64,000 nucleotides of DNA from Oligoflexus tunisiensis (GTDB lineage: Bacteria > Bdellovibrionota_B > Oligoflexia > Oligoflexales > Oligoflexaceae): assembly GCF_001748245.1 (NCBI RefSeq), contig NZ_BDFO01000001.1:40766-104765 (forward strand), read 5' to 3'. The translations under genes were made by a program, and so were the position numbers. Shown piece after piece: positions 40,908-49,254 of the stretch. Under the pieces are notes generated by a model. That model saw only the letters and a program-made list of their open reading frames with translations. It made no database searches and was not told the DNA's origin. Within the stretch, counting starts at the first letter, position 1. Every line of letters starts with the position of its first letter.

Positions 40908-43270
40908 GATGACGATCCTATCCAGGCGCGTGGTTTACTGCCGTCGGCTTTGGCCACAAGGCCCTGAGCTTCCATCGCTTCCACAATACGGGCCGCGCGA
41001 TTGTAACCGATCTTCAGCATGCGCTGCAGATAGGAAGCACTGATGGCTCCCTGCCGCTGCGCGATGGCGATGGCCTCACCCCATTTGGGATCGCTGCCTC
41101 CGGGGGCATCCGCTGCGGATTCCGCGCCCGACGGGTTCGCCTGTCTTTGATATTCCTCATCGATCCATTCCATGGCGCTCGCATCATAATGAGCCTCGCT
41201 CGATTTTTTGATGTGATCCACCATGGTCACGACCTCCTCATCGGCGAGGAAGGCGCCCTGAATCCGTTCGAGTCGCGAAGACCCCGGTCTCAGGAAGAGC
41301 ATATCACCTTTGCCAAGAAGACGCTCGGCACCCATGCTATCGAGGATGGTGCGGCTGTCGATACGGGAGAATACTTTGAACGCGATCCGACAGGGCAGGT
41401 TCGCCTTGATCACACCGGTGATGACATCCACCGAAGGCCTCTGCGTGGCCAGCACAAGGTGAATGCCGCTGGCCCTGGCCTTCTGCGCCAGACGTTGAAT
41501 GGAGGCTTCCACATCCTTGGACGCCATCAGCATAAGATCCGCCAGCTCATCAATCACGACTACGATGAAGGGCAGTTTGCCGATTTCCGTGGCAGGGAAA
41601 CGCTCACGAATCGCATCCTTCTGCTCGACGGTGGCGTTGTCCCAGAATTGATTGAAGCCGGTGAGGTGACGAACGCTGGCGGTTTCCATCAGCTGATAGC
41701 GGCGGTCCATCTCCTGGCAGGCCCATTTCAAGGCGAGCGAAGCTTTCAGTGGTTCGGTGATGACCGGCATCAGAAGGTGCGGGATGCCCTCGTAAATTTT
41801 GAGTTCGAGGATTTTGGGATCCACAAGGATCATGCGAACCTGTTCCGGCCGTGCTTTCAGGATGAGGCTGCAAAGCAGGGCATTGATGGCGACCGACTTT
41901 CCGGAACCAGTTTGTCCGGCCATCAGAAGGTGGGGCATGGCTGCAAGGTCACAGCAGATGGGTTCGCCATTGAGCGCCTTGCCGAGGGCAAAGGTCAGTG
42001 GCGAGGTGGTGCCCTGGAATGCCACGTTCTGCACCAGATCGCCGAGGAAGACCGTGTCACGTTTTTTATTGGGAACCTGAACCCCAAGGGCCCTTTTGCC
42101 TGAGACCGGATGAATGAAGATCGAATCCACCCGCAGAGCCAGAGCGATATCATCCAAAAGACCGGTGACCTTGGCGAGTTTGGTGCCGGCGTGCGGTTGA
42201 AATTCGTAGACCGCGACCACGGGACCAGGCTGAATGGCAATGATCTCGCCGCCGATGCCGAATTCACTGAAGGCCTTGACCAGCGATTCTGCGGTCTGTT
42301 CGAGTTCCTTTTTCTGTCCATCGTCGATGGCAGCCACGAAGGGACTGGTGCGAAAGAGTCCGGCCGGAGGTGGTTCATAGAGAGGATCATTGTCCTCTTC
42401 CGGAATTTCCAGAATGCGCTCGCTCACGGGAGCCGGAACCTTTTTCACTTCAGCTGCCAGCGGAGGAGCGACGACTTCATTTGCAAAGGGTGCCTGAATC
42501 GGAATCCCGGCCAGAGGCTCGGGCTCCGGCATCATGATCACAGTCGGCTCGCCCTGGTCAGGGGCATGTTTTTCCCTGGATGTGGCCGGGGCCTTTTCCT
42601 TCCTTTTCCAATGAAACCGTGACCAGAAGGAAGGCTTTGCGGCCTGTGCTTTCCGATAGGTCAGCCAGCGATCACGCAGGCTTTCAAGAGCGGGTTTAAC
42701 AAGAGGCTGGCGCCGAATCATGACCAGGGCCAGCAGAAGACTTGCCACCAGGAAAATGGCCAGACCCGCCTGACCCACACCATAGGTCATGGCCTTATGC
42801 ATATAAAAGCCGGAGGCGCCACCCGGCAGGTATTTCAATCCTTCAATGGAAAGGTCCGGCGCCCATTCCGCAGCGGCCATGAGAAGGTTCGCAAACAGCA
42901 GGATCCAGCCCACAAGGCGTGACTTGCGGAAGGCATCCTTCTGGCCCAGAACGCACGCGACGCTCATCCAGATCCAGGGCAGTGGCAAAAGGAAGGCCAC
43001 GACACCGAGGCGATAGATTAGCGAAGCCGCCAGATACGAGCCCAGCATGCCGCCGACATTCTGCGGCGACCTGGGTGGAAAGGAATAGTTGTAGTTCGAG
43101 GGATCAAAGGGGGAAAACGAAATCAGGGAAGCCAGCGTAAAGGCGCTGCCTATTAAAATCACCAGCAGGACGATTTCCTGGGAATAACCATCCTCCGGCC
43201 GGATCAGTCGAAACCGGCGAAGAGATTGCCACATGCCTTTGGAATCCGATGAGGAGCTGGCGTCTGCCAT
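40904..43270 (-). CDS. ftsK: DNA translocase FtsK/SpoIIIE
   Basis: The 788-residue protein has four N-terminal membrane helices (about 30-190), a Pro/Glu-rich linker (about 220-310) and a C-terminal motor. Walker A is at 452-459 (G-Q-T-G-S-G-K-S) and Walker B in V-V-V-I-D-E-L-A-D. The last 70 residues (A-I-A-I-A-Q-R-Q-G-A-I-S-A-S-Y-L-Q-R-M) form the gamma winged helix that reads KOPS-type polar DNA motifs. FtsK pumps chromosome ends through the septum and activates XerCD at dif. The linker is short compared with E. coli. No dif site or XerC/D lies in the window. Confidence 0.93.
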   Translation of the reverse strand: MADASSSSDSKGMWQSLRRFRLIRPEDGYSQEIVLLVILIGSAFTLASLISFSPFDPSNYNYSFPPRSPQNVGGMLGSYLAASLIYRLGVVAFLLPLPWIWMSVACVLGQKDAFRKSRLVGWILLFANLLMAAAEWAPDLSIEGLKYLPGGASGFYMHKAMTYGVGQAGLAIFLVASLLLALVMIRRQPLVKPALESLRDRWLTYRKAQAAKPSFWSRFHWKRKEKAPATSREKHAPDQGEPTVIMMPEPEPLAGIPIQAPFANEVVAPPLAAEVKKVPAPVSERILEIPEEDNDPLYEPPPAGLFRTSPFVAAIDDGQKKELEQTAESLVKAFSEFGIGGEIIAIQPGPVVAVYEFQPHAGTKLAKVTGLLDDIALALRVDSIFIHPVSGKRALGVQVPNKKRDTVFLGDLVQNVAFQGTTSPLTFALGKALNGEPICCDLAAMPHLLMAGQTGSGKSVAINALLCSLILKARPEQVRMILVDPKILELKIYEGIPHLLMPVITEPLKASLALKWACQEMDRRYQLMETASVRHLTGFNQFWDNATVEQKDAIRERFPATEIGKLPFIVVVIDELADLMLMASKDVEASIQRLAQKARASGIHLVLATQRPSVDVITGVIKANLPCRIAFKVFSRIDSRTILDSMGAERLLGKGDMLFLRPGSSRLERIQGAFLADEEVVTMVDHIKKSSEAHYDASAMEWIDEEYQRQANPSGAESAADAPGGSDPKWGEAIAIAQRQGAISASYLQRMLKIGYNRAARIVEAMEAQGLVAKADGSKPRAWIGSSS

Positions 43271-43344
43271 GAAAGCCTCGTGATAACGATGAAGGTGTTT
43301 AAGCTACCCTTCATCATATCAAAAACGCCCGCTCCGCGGTTTCT

Positions 43345-43689
43345 TCAGTGCAGGGAACTCTTGTTTTCTTCCTTCAGCGTCTGCATCAGCTTGAGATAAA
43401 TAACAAAGAGTTGTTTTTGTTCCGCTTGGGGTAAAAAACTGATCATGGTACGGATCGATTTCAAATCCGGGGCCGCAAAAAGATGAACGCAGAACTCTTC
43501 CAGTGACTCACGCGTTTCACCATCCAGGATAGTGTCATCAGCAATCGACTTCAGAATGCTTTTCGAAAAGAGAAGGTGATGACCACGCATCGCTTCCTGA
43601 AAAATCACACGCCAGAGGGGGGGAAGAAAAGCAGGATGGGCATACTGATCCATCAATAGGTCTTCGGGCAGGGACGACAGGGTTTTCAT
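43345..43689 (-). CDS. Hypothetical small protein
   Basis: The ATG at 43689, with CGGAG ten bases upstream, is preferred to the in-frame TTG at 43764. This gives 114 residues from MKTSLLSLP-type start (M-K-T-L-S-S-L-P-E-D). The product is mostly helical with no Cys and no obvious motif. Its last part is charged (L-M-Q-T-L-K-E-E-N-K-S-S). I do not recognise a family. It stands between ftsK and the trypsin-like gene, and the region upstream (43690-43936) shows no other feature. Confidence 0.55.
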   Translation of the reverse strand: MKTLSSLPEDLLMDQYAHPAFLPPLWRVIFQEAMRGHHLLFSKSILKSIADDTILDGETRESLEEFCVHLFAAPDLKSIRTMISFLPQAEQKQLFVIYLKLMQTLKEENKSSLH

Positions 43690-44073
43690 GGCTAACAGCT
43701 CCGCAAGGGTCTCAGCAACAACAACAGCCACTTCCCTAAGAGCAAGTCCCGTACGCGGTTTCAAGGGGCGGGAATATCAGGCAATAAACCCACCTTGCCT
43801 GTCCAGAATCCTGACACCCGTAGTCTGCGGGGCCAGCCTTGAGCCTATACCCCTATTATTCTTATTGATTTCAATGGGTTGACAGGTTTAAGTTTCAAAC
43901 GTTGAAATTTTAAGGTGCGAACCACGAATTTGTTCTTCAGGGCCTGCTGGAAAACGTCGCGGGCGTCGAATAAACCCGCCCGTTCGCCTGGAACTCCAGG
44001 CGATAGCGTTGCGGACCGGCCGCCAACAGCCGCATGGTGTAGGTTTCATGGCGGAAGGTGCGGACCCAGGTTT

Positions 44074-44952
44074 TCAGCGCGCTCTGGTCATCAGGACGCT
44101 GCTCCTCCTGCCAGACATGATAGCCAGCCGTAAACTGCCGCTTGGAATCAAGGGATAGTGGAACACCGCATAGGCCAGCTCTTCCACCGGGAAGCTGGCT
44201 GCCGACTCGTCCCGGATCCAATTCTTATAGGAAGAGACCCGCGTATAGACTCCAGGCTGTGAGGGATCACCGCACTTGGTTCCCCAGCTGACCAGCCCAT
44301 ACAGTTCGCCGTTCAGCAGGAGTGGACCACCCGAGTCTCCATCACAGCTATCCGCCGTCGGCGCCGCGGCACATATCTGCCGGTCGATGACAAACTCATA
44401 GGGCCCGCCGAGAGCTTGACATTCATAGCCCGGGAGTTCCTTCACATGCGCCGATCGCAGGATCTGAGGATAGCTATGCCCGGTGCGACTGGTATTGCCA
44501 AAACCGAGAATCTGAAGGGGAACGTTGGACTGTGAAGCCTGGCTTAACAGCGCCGCATGCTTTTCTGCGGACCGCTCGCTACCCTTCAGGAAGAGAAGCG
44601 CCACATCATGTTGATAACGCCGGTTATGATACTGCGGATGAACCCGCACGGCCTCCACCGCGATCGATTCCGGATGATTCCTGAGATCACCCGCCCCGAG
44701 CCAGACCCCCAAAGGACCAGTTAAACTACTGACACAATGCGCCGCCGTTACCACCAGATCCTCCGCAATCAGGGTCCCGCCACAAAAGGGACTCTTTTTG
44801 CCCTCCTCATGCAGAGCTGCAAAAAAAGGGGGAGCCTCGGAAGGCTCCCCTCCAATAACATCAAGGCATGCCGATTCCTGGTGGCAGGCCTTAAGACAAG
44901 GAATAACGATAGGCAGAACAACGATCCAACGGCGCAACAGATAGAGCAGCAT
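44074..44952 (-). CDS. Trypsin-like (S1) serine protease, shifted C-terminal tail
   Basis: The 292-residue protein has a probable lipoprotein or Sec signal (residues 1-23), then an S1 domain opening V-I-G-G at residue 32. The triad is H72 (T-A-A-H-C), D116 (H-D-V-A-L-L) and S207 (G-D-S-G-G-P), with the specificity Asp201 six before Ser, so trypsin-like cleavage after Arg/Lys is expected. The S1 domain ends near residue 250 (Y-K-N-W-I-R). About 20 codons later the frame appears to switch. The other frame runs to 43937, adding about 65 well-formed residues (F-T-A-G-Y-H-V-W-Q-E-E-Q ... T-P-A-T-F-S-S-R-P). A single-base lesion near 44155 would join the two. Confidence 0.85.
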   Translation of the reverse strand: MLLYLLRRWIVVLPIVIPCLKACHQESACLDVIGGEPSEAPPFFAALHEEGKKSPFCGGTLIAEDLVVTAAHCVSSLTGPLGVWLGAGDLRNHPESIAVEAVRVHPQYHNRRYQHDVALLFLKGSERSAEKHAALLSQASQSNVPLQILGFGNTSRTGHSYPQILRSAHVKELPGYECQALGGPYEFVIDRQICAAAPTADSCDGDSGGPLLLNGELYGLVSWGTKCGDPSQPGVYTRVSSYKNWIRDESAASFPVEELAYAVFHYPLIPSGSLRLAIMSGRRSSVLMTRAR

Positions 44953-45030
44953 GAATATCCCCTTCGTCTCCGTATGACGAAGCCGAAGTTAGACGTCCGC
45001 TGCGGAAATTTCCAAGGACATGAATAGGGA

Positions 45031-46053
45031 TTAGAAAAGAGTGGGCAGATGACTCGGATAAAGGGCATGAACAGCCAGCTTCTGGGTGCTCAGTTCTTCA
45101 GCGTATTGCTTCGCATAGGGCCCGGTCACAAAAACTTCACGCGGACTCACACTTTGAATGATCGACTTCAATTCCCGGCCATCCCCGGAGCTGCTGATAA
45201 AAAAGCGCTCCGCCACCGGCCGCCGCAGATCCGGCCAGGACGTCTGCAATGTGGATTCCTCCACACAAAAAATAGGTCCTTCGGGCAAAGGCCGGCGGTC
45301 GTTGGGTTTGGAGAAGGTGCTCAGGGGCAGAATCAGGACCTTCTTTTCCCGCAGCCTTTTGTGCAGAAGGCTATACGAGCCCAGGTCCGATCCGTACATG
45401 CCATAAATCTGGTTGATGCGATAAATGCTCTTATGAACCGCCGGCTCGATCCCATGCTCGGTCAGAAACCGGCAGATTTCCTGTGCCACCGCATAGGGCT
45501 CGCACAAAATGACCGGATATTCGCCCTCGGCCATGCGCTGCTGCAGGGCATGCAGAAGGCGGTCCTTTTCCTTTTTCCGACTCGGATGATGATGCGCGGG
45601 ATAGGGATGGCGCGCGCCCAGAATCAGGGTGTCCGCATGCTTGAGCTGCATGAGCCGGGTGATGCCGGTCTTTTGTGGCTGCAGCTGCGGGGCATAGAGC
45701 AGCGAACCCTGGCGCTGCTCGACCCAAAGCGAAGCGGCTCCAAGTCCGGCTCCGGATGGCAAAAGCTCCATCCTCAGCTGCCCAAGGGAGACGATTTGAT
45801 TATAGGGACAGATCAGTGCATTGAGCTTGATGTTGTTGATGGCCAGAAGCTTGACGGTTTCTTCGGTGCTGATGACCCGGGCTTCGGTTCGACCACTGAG
45901 GCAGCAGGCAGAGGACAGAAAGGACAAATCACGGGTAAAGCGGGCATCCAGCCAAAGAATGGAATCCAGAACCTGAATCCCATCTTCTGTGGCGCGCAGT
46001 TGCCAACCGGAAATGTCTGTGTCGCTCGCTTCCATACATGTCCAAGCGTTCAT
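45031..46053 (-). CDS. Metal-ligand-less MBL/SNM1-like exonuclease homologue
   Basis: The ATG at 46053 gives 340 residues. The layout resembles ligase-associated DNA exonucleases of the metallo-beta-lactamase/beta-CASP group: an L-W-L-D-A-R strand, a stretch G-L-G-A-A-S-L-W-V-E matching the P-A-G-H-x-L-G-S-A-x-V-x-V-E segment, a D-T-L-I-L-G-A strand, and V-I-L-C-E-P-Y-A-V-A-Q-E-I-C matching Y-S-L-G-K-A-Q-R. The ligands are replaced: H-x-H-x-D-H by S-S-A-C-C-L-S-G and P-A-G-H by P-S-G-A. If homologous, it cannot bind the zinc pair and is a pseudo-enzyme. A neighbouring ligD/ligase gene was not seen. Confidence 0.5.
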   Translation of the reverse strand: MNAWTCMEASDTDISGWQLRATEDGIQVLDSILWLDARFTRDLSFLSSACCLSGRTEARVISTEETVKLLAINNIKLNALICPYNQIVSLGQLRMELLPSGAGLGAASLWVEQRQGSLLYAPQLQPQKTGITRLMQLKHADTLILGARHPYPAHHHPSRKKEKDRLLHALQQRMAEGEYPVILCEPYAVAQEICRFLTEHGIEPAVHKSIYRINQIYGMYGSDLGSYSLLHKRLREKKVLILPLSTFSKPNDRRPLPEGPIFCVEESTLQTSWPDLRRPVAERFFISSSGDGRELKSIIQSVSPREVFVTGPYAKQYAEELSTQKLAVHALYPSHLPTLF

Positions 46054-46191
46054 CTTACCTAAAGGTTTTATAATGAGCTGGGGGCTCTGGGTCAAGTTGG
46101 TGCGATGGCTGTGGAGCTTAAAGTATGAATTCAGCCTGTCCACAGGAGCCAGACAGGCGGCAGGAAATCGCCCTCGAGCGGCGCAATAGGC

Positions 46192-46383
46192 TTAAACCAC
46201 TCGGGAAATGTTCTCGCTGTTCTCATAACGGACGTGATAGGTCATGCGCCAGTAAAAAACGTTGAAAGGTGTGACCCCCTCAATGCTGCCACTGTTAAAG
46301 AGCTTGTACAGGGCGACATAATTCAGATAGGCCTCGAGCACCTTATTGAAATTCTGTCTCGATGTTCCGTAAGGGGACCCCAT
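46192..46383 (-). CDS. Small hypothetical protein
   Basis: ATG 46383 lies eight bases after a perfect AGGAGG, so the 63-residue frame (MGSPYGTSRQNFNKVLEAYL...) is probably real. It has an amphipathic first half and an aromatic second half (F-N-V-F-Y-W-R-M-T-Y-H-V-R-Y-E-N-S). I recognise no family and see no signal peptide. It is divergent from the 46572 gene. Confidence 0.55.
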   Translation of the reverse strand: MGSPYGTSRQNFNKVLEAYLNYVALYKLFNSGSIEGVTPFNVFYWRMTYHVRYENSENISRVV

Positions 46384-46571
46384 GTCCATCACCTCCTGCT
46401 CAATCCTTTCGGAGAGGCCCCTTTGAACTTGAATCTATTTCGATAGGATCCCTTGATCCGGGCTTTAGTTTATCAATATCAGTAGTTTACATTGTAAGCA
46501 AAAGCTGCCTTCCCGCAGCGGAAGAGCTCTCTGTTATCCTGGAAACACGGACAAGTTTGGAGTTTCTCTGC

Positions 46572-47282
46572 GTGACCCTCATCGTTCTCAGTCTTGCCGC
46601 AGTCCTGGTGGGCCTTGGTCTCGCCATGATTGTGCGTGGCTATTGGCTGAGTCGCTACCCCAAACGAGCATGGTCATATCGCAGACGCTATCAACAGCTG
46701 ATCGCCCGCATAGATCTGGCGGTTTTGAAGGTTAATACCCTTGGTAATCTTGTGCCTCATGTGAAAAACGCCCGGGTCCTCGATGACTTCGAGTCCTGCT
46801 TGCGGATGATGGAAACCCTGCTGACAGCCCTGACTCGTACGCCCAACTTTGGTTTTGATCCGAAGCTCATCAACCAGGTTCATCCCCTCGTCAAACGTGT
46901 GGAAACCAAGATTGAGGACACCTATCGGAAGTTCAAACGCTCGATCGAGGAGCGGCCTCTCTTTGCGGGTCTGCTCGCCCGCTGGCAGGAGGAAACCGCA
47001 GTCCCCGCCCAGGGCTGCTATTTTTGCAGCCGTCCCTTTATGCGAGCCTACTTCAAAGCGGCTACAATTAAAGTCGATGGCATCAACCTGCGCGTCTACG
47101 GCTGCCACATTTGTGTAGCCGAATTGAAGGCCCACAAAAGGGTCAAGGTCCTCTACTTCCAGGATCAGGGCCGTCCCGTGCACTGGTCCCTGGTGGATAG
47201 TTACCGACCGATGGAACAGTACTGGGACCTGAATCGCCGGAAACCGGATTATCGGGAGCCCCAGATTGAGTTGATGGATTGA
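46572..47282 (+). CDS. Membrane-anchored zinc-ribbon-like protein
   Basis: The start is GTG 46572 because GGAG lies nine bases upstream and translation begins directly with a membrane helix (M/V-T-L-I-V-L-S-L-A-A-V-L-V-G-L-G-L-A-M-I). The 236-residue product then has a helical coil (about 30-140) with many Arg/Lys and a C-terminal zinc-binding pair: C-Y-F-C-S-R-P-F and Y-G-C-H-I-C, about 30 residues apart. The fold recalls a zinc ribbon or treble clef, of unknown role. The cytoplasmic side would carry the domain. An alternative upstream ATG at 46362 is unsupported by composition. Confidence 0.65.
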   Translation: MTLIVLSLAAVLVGLGLAMIVRGYWLSRYPKRAWSYRRRYQQLIARIDLAVLKVNTLGNLVPHVKNARVLDDFESCLRMMETLLTALTRTPNFGFDPKLINQVHPLVKRVETKIEDTYRKFKRSIEERPLFAGLLARWQEETAVPAQGCYFCSRPFMRAYFKAATIKVDGINLRVYGCHICVAELKAHKRVKVLYFQDQGRPVHWSLVDSYRPMEQYWDLNRRKPDYREPQIELMD

Positions 47283-47301
47283 CAGGAACGGCTGCTCAAG
47301 A

Positions 47302-47390
47302 CCCTCGTCATCCCCCGCAGGGGGGCCGTGTAGGGCGACCGTTCACAACCCCTCGTCATCCCCCGCAGGGGGATCCCTGTAGGGCGACCG
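47302..47390. repeat. Direct repeat of a CCCCCGCAGGGGG hairpin upstream of mdh
   Basis: Two copies of about 40 bases lie 47 bases apart. Each has C-C-T-C-G-T-C-A-T then CCCCCGCAGGGGG, then T-G-T-A-G-G-G-C-G-A-C-C-G. The C5/G5 stem is perfect with loop GCA, so each copy can fold as DNA or RNA hairpin. The pair lies between the preceding gene and mdh. It may be a REP-like element, an attenuator or a terminator pair without a T tract. No function is known. Confidence 0.75.
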
Positions 47391-47469
47391 GATCACCGAA
47401 ATGGGCTTCCCCTTCGCGGCGCCCAAGAGTAGACATGAGGCTGTAGATTTTTCCAGAGGAGACCTCGTT

Positions 47470-48456
47470 ATGACAAAACCTGTTCGCGTTGCTGTGACCG
47501 GTGCTGCCGGTCAGATCGGTTACAGTCTGCTGTTTCGTATCGCTTCCGGTGAACTCTTCGGACCGAACACTCCGGTCCGCTTGCATTTGGTCGAACTGCC
47601 GGCCGCCATCAAGGGCGCCGAAGGCACAGCCATGGAGCTCGAGGACTGCGGGTTTCCCACCCTCGACGGCATCGAAATCCACGACAGTCCCGAGAAAGGT
47701 TTCGAAGGCATCAACTGGGCTCTTCTCGTCGGCAGCAAGCCCCGCGGCCCCGGCATGGAACGCAATGATCTGATCCGTGACAACGGTCCGATCTTCGTCG
47801 CCCAGGGACGTGCTCTCGCTCGCGCCGCCTCGGATGTACGCATCTGCGTGGTCGGCAACCCTTGCAACACCAACGCTCTGATCGCTCAGCATAACTGCCG
47901 CGACGTCCCGGCCACCCGCTTCTCGGCGATGACCATGCTCGATGAAAACCGCGCCAAGGCTCAGCTTGCCATCAAAGCCGGCGTGAACGTCGGTCAGGTG
48001 AAAAACCTTGCGATCTGGGGCAACCACAGCTCGACGATGGTCCCCGACTTCGACAACGCCTTGATCGGCAATAAGCCCGTGACCGAAGTCATCACGGATC
48101 GCAAATGGCTCGAAAACGATTTCTTCGCCACGGTGCAAAAACGCGGCGCTGCGATCATTGCCGCCCGCGGCAAGTCCTCGGCGGCTTCCGCAGCCTCCGC
48201 CTGTATCGATCACGTGAAACGATTCCTCACCAAAACACCATCCGGCGAGTGGTTCTCGGCCGCTGTTCCGAGTGATGGAAAACTTTATGATATCCCAGCT
48301 GGTCTGATCTTCTCCTACCCGGTCCGTTCCAAGGGTGATGGCACCTATGAGATCGTCAAGGATCTCAAACTCACGCCATTTGCCAGAGAGATGATCGGCA
48401 GGACCACGAAAGAGCTGCTCGAGGAGCGCGAGGTCGTGAAGGATCTGCTGGGCTGA
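47470..48456 (+). CDS. mdh: Malate dehydrogenase
   Basis: The ATG at 47470 (GAG at 47459-47461) gives 328 residues. NAD is held by [10 protein letters not shown]. The substrate and catalytic residues lie in [13 protein letters not shown] (mobile loop, Arg), [10 protein letters not shown] (Asn), [11 protein letters not shown] (Arg/Asp) and I-W-G-N-H-S-S-T (His). The type is the cytosolic-like MDH of Thermus, chloroplast and many Proteobacteria; the reaction is L-malate + NAD+ to oxaloacetate + NADH in the TCA cycle. A terminator hairpin follows at 48470. Confidence 0.95.
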   Translation: MTKPVRVAVTGAAGQIGYSLLFRIASGELFGPNTPVRLHLVELPAAIKGAEGTAMELEDCGFPTLDGIEIHDSPEKGFEGINWALLVGSKPRGPGMERNDLIRDNGPIFVAQGRALARAASDVRICVVGNPCNTNALIAQHNCRDVPATRFSAMTMLDENRAKAQLAIKAGVNVGQVKNLAIWGNHSSTMVPDFDNALIGNKPVTEVITDRKWLENDFFATVQKRGAAIIAARGKSSAASAASACIDHVKRFLTKTPSGEWFSAAVPSDGKLYDIPAGLIFSYPVRSKGDGTYEIVKDLKLTPFAREMIGRTTKELLEEREVVKDLLG

Positions 48457-48469
48457 TACCGCCTTGTCT

Positions 48470-48495
48470 GGCGACCCTCGGGGTCGCCTTCTCTT
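48470..48495 (+). terminator. Rho-independent terminator after mdh
   Basis: GGCGACCC pairs with GGGTCGCC around the loop TCG, then TTCTCTTCTT follows. It begins 13 bases after the mdh stop codon. Confidence 0.85.
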
Positions 48496-48518
48496 CTTCG
48501 TCAGTTGGAGGATGGAAT

Positions 48519-49133
48519 ATGCGTTTCGGCCTGATCCCGGTTCTGTGTTTTGTCGGATGGTGTTCCGCTTGCGCGCCTGCTGTTCTCAGCAAATACACCA
48601 GCGGCCGCAGCAATCATGAAGTGCAGGCCTCGACGGCCTCTCACGCGGCTCCCCCACAATCCACGGTCAGAACTGTGTCTGCGGCTCCCGCATCCACGCG
48701 CCGTCCCAGCATCTTCGCTGTGGATCTGGGCACCTTCCGCTTTCAACTGGGCTATGATCGGGTTTGGGAAGCGACCATGGATGTGCTCCTGCGCAACTAC
48801 AACCTGGCGATTGCGGATCGCAACAACGGTTTGATCACCACCGAATGGGATTCCTATTATCTTGACGGGAAGGTCCACCGGAACAAGCTTTCGATGCGCC
48901 TCAAACGTATGGGCGGCAGTCTGGTTGAGGTCACCATCTACAATAACGTGGAGATGCTCAGCAAACTCCCCGACGGTGGCATCACCGAAATCTGGCTTCC
49001 CACGGACAAAAATAAGCCGGAAATCGGCCGTATTATTCAGAACATGGCCATTGCCATGGGTCAGCCGCGCCCGAATTTGCCGCAGGAGCTGATGGCCGGC
49101 GGTATGCCTGCTGCCGAAAAAAGTCGTCTCTGA
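48519..49133 (+). CDS. Lipoprotein with BamC/DUF-like domain
   Basis: The 204-residue protein has a lipobox C-S-A-C at residues 15-18, a Ser/Thr/Ala-rich linker to about residue 65, and a domain containing Y-D-R-V-W-E-A-T-M-D-V-L-L-R-N-Y-N-L-A-I-A-D-R and G-L-I-T-T-E-W. These features (a V-W..A helix, then D-R-x-x-G-x-I-x-T-x-W) occur in NlpB/BamC-like outer-membrane lipoproteins. The last ~80 residues may be a second small beta domain. The role in outer-membrane biogenesis is an inference. GGAGG precedes the ATG. Confidence 0.65.
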   Translation: MRFGLIPVLCFVGWCSACAPAVLSKYTSGRSNHEVQASTASHAAPPQSTVRTVSAAPASTRRPSIFAVDLGTFRFQLGYDRVWEATMDVLLRNYNLAIADRNNGLITTEWDSYYLDGKVHRNKLSMRLKRMGGSLVEVTIYNNVEMLSKLPDGGITEIWLPTDKNKPEIGRIIQNMAIAMGQPRPNLPQELMAGGMPAAEKSRL

Positions 49134-49173
49134 ACAAATTCTTACTCAATTCTGCGGTAAAATACTTCCAAAG

Positions 49174-49201
49174 TTGACAGCGACCGGTTCATGCTTACCT
49201 T
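49174..49201 (+). promoter_or_regulatory. Possible promoter of htpX
   Basis: TTGACA at 49174-49179 is followed after 16 bases by TACCTT (49196-49201), a partial match to TATAAT. It lies 54 bases before the htpX start. The -35 is convincing, the -10 weaker. Confidence 0.4.
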
Positions 49202-49254
49202 AAAGAAGGCGCTTGGTTGTCATGTCAGGATTAACGCTAGTTGGGAGTTAAGGT

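Noticed and set aside
45049..46062. 337-codon plus-strand frame opposite the MBL-like gene
   Set aside because: It is the antisense of the better-composed minus frame; neither a ribosome site nor a domain supports it.
47356..48213. Minus-strand 285-codon frame opposite mdh
   Set aside because: It lies antisense to a well-identified malate dehydrogenase.
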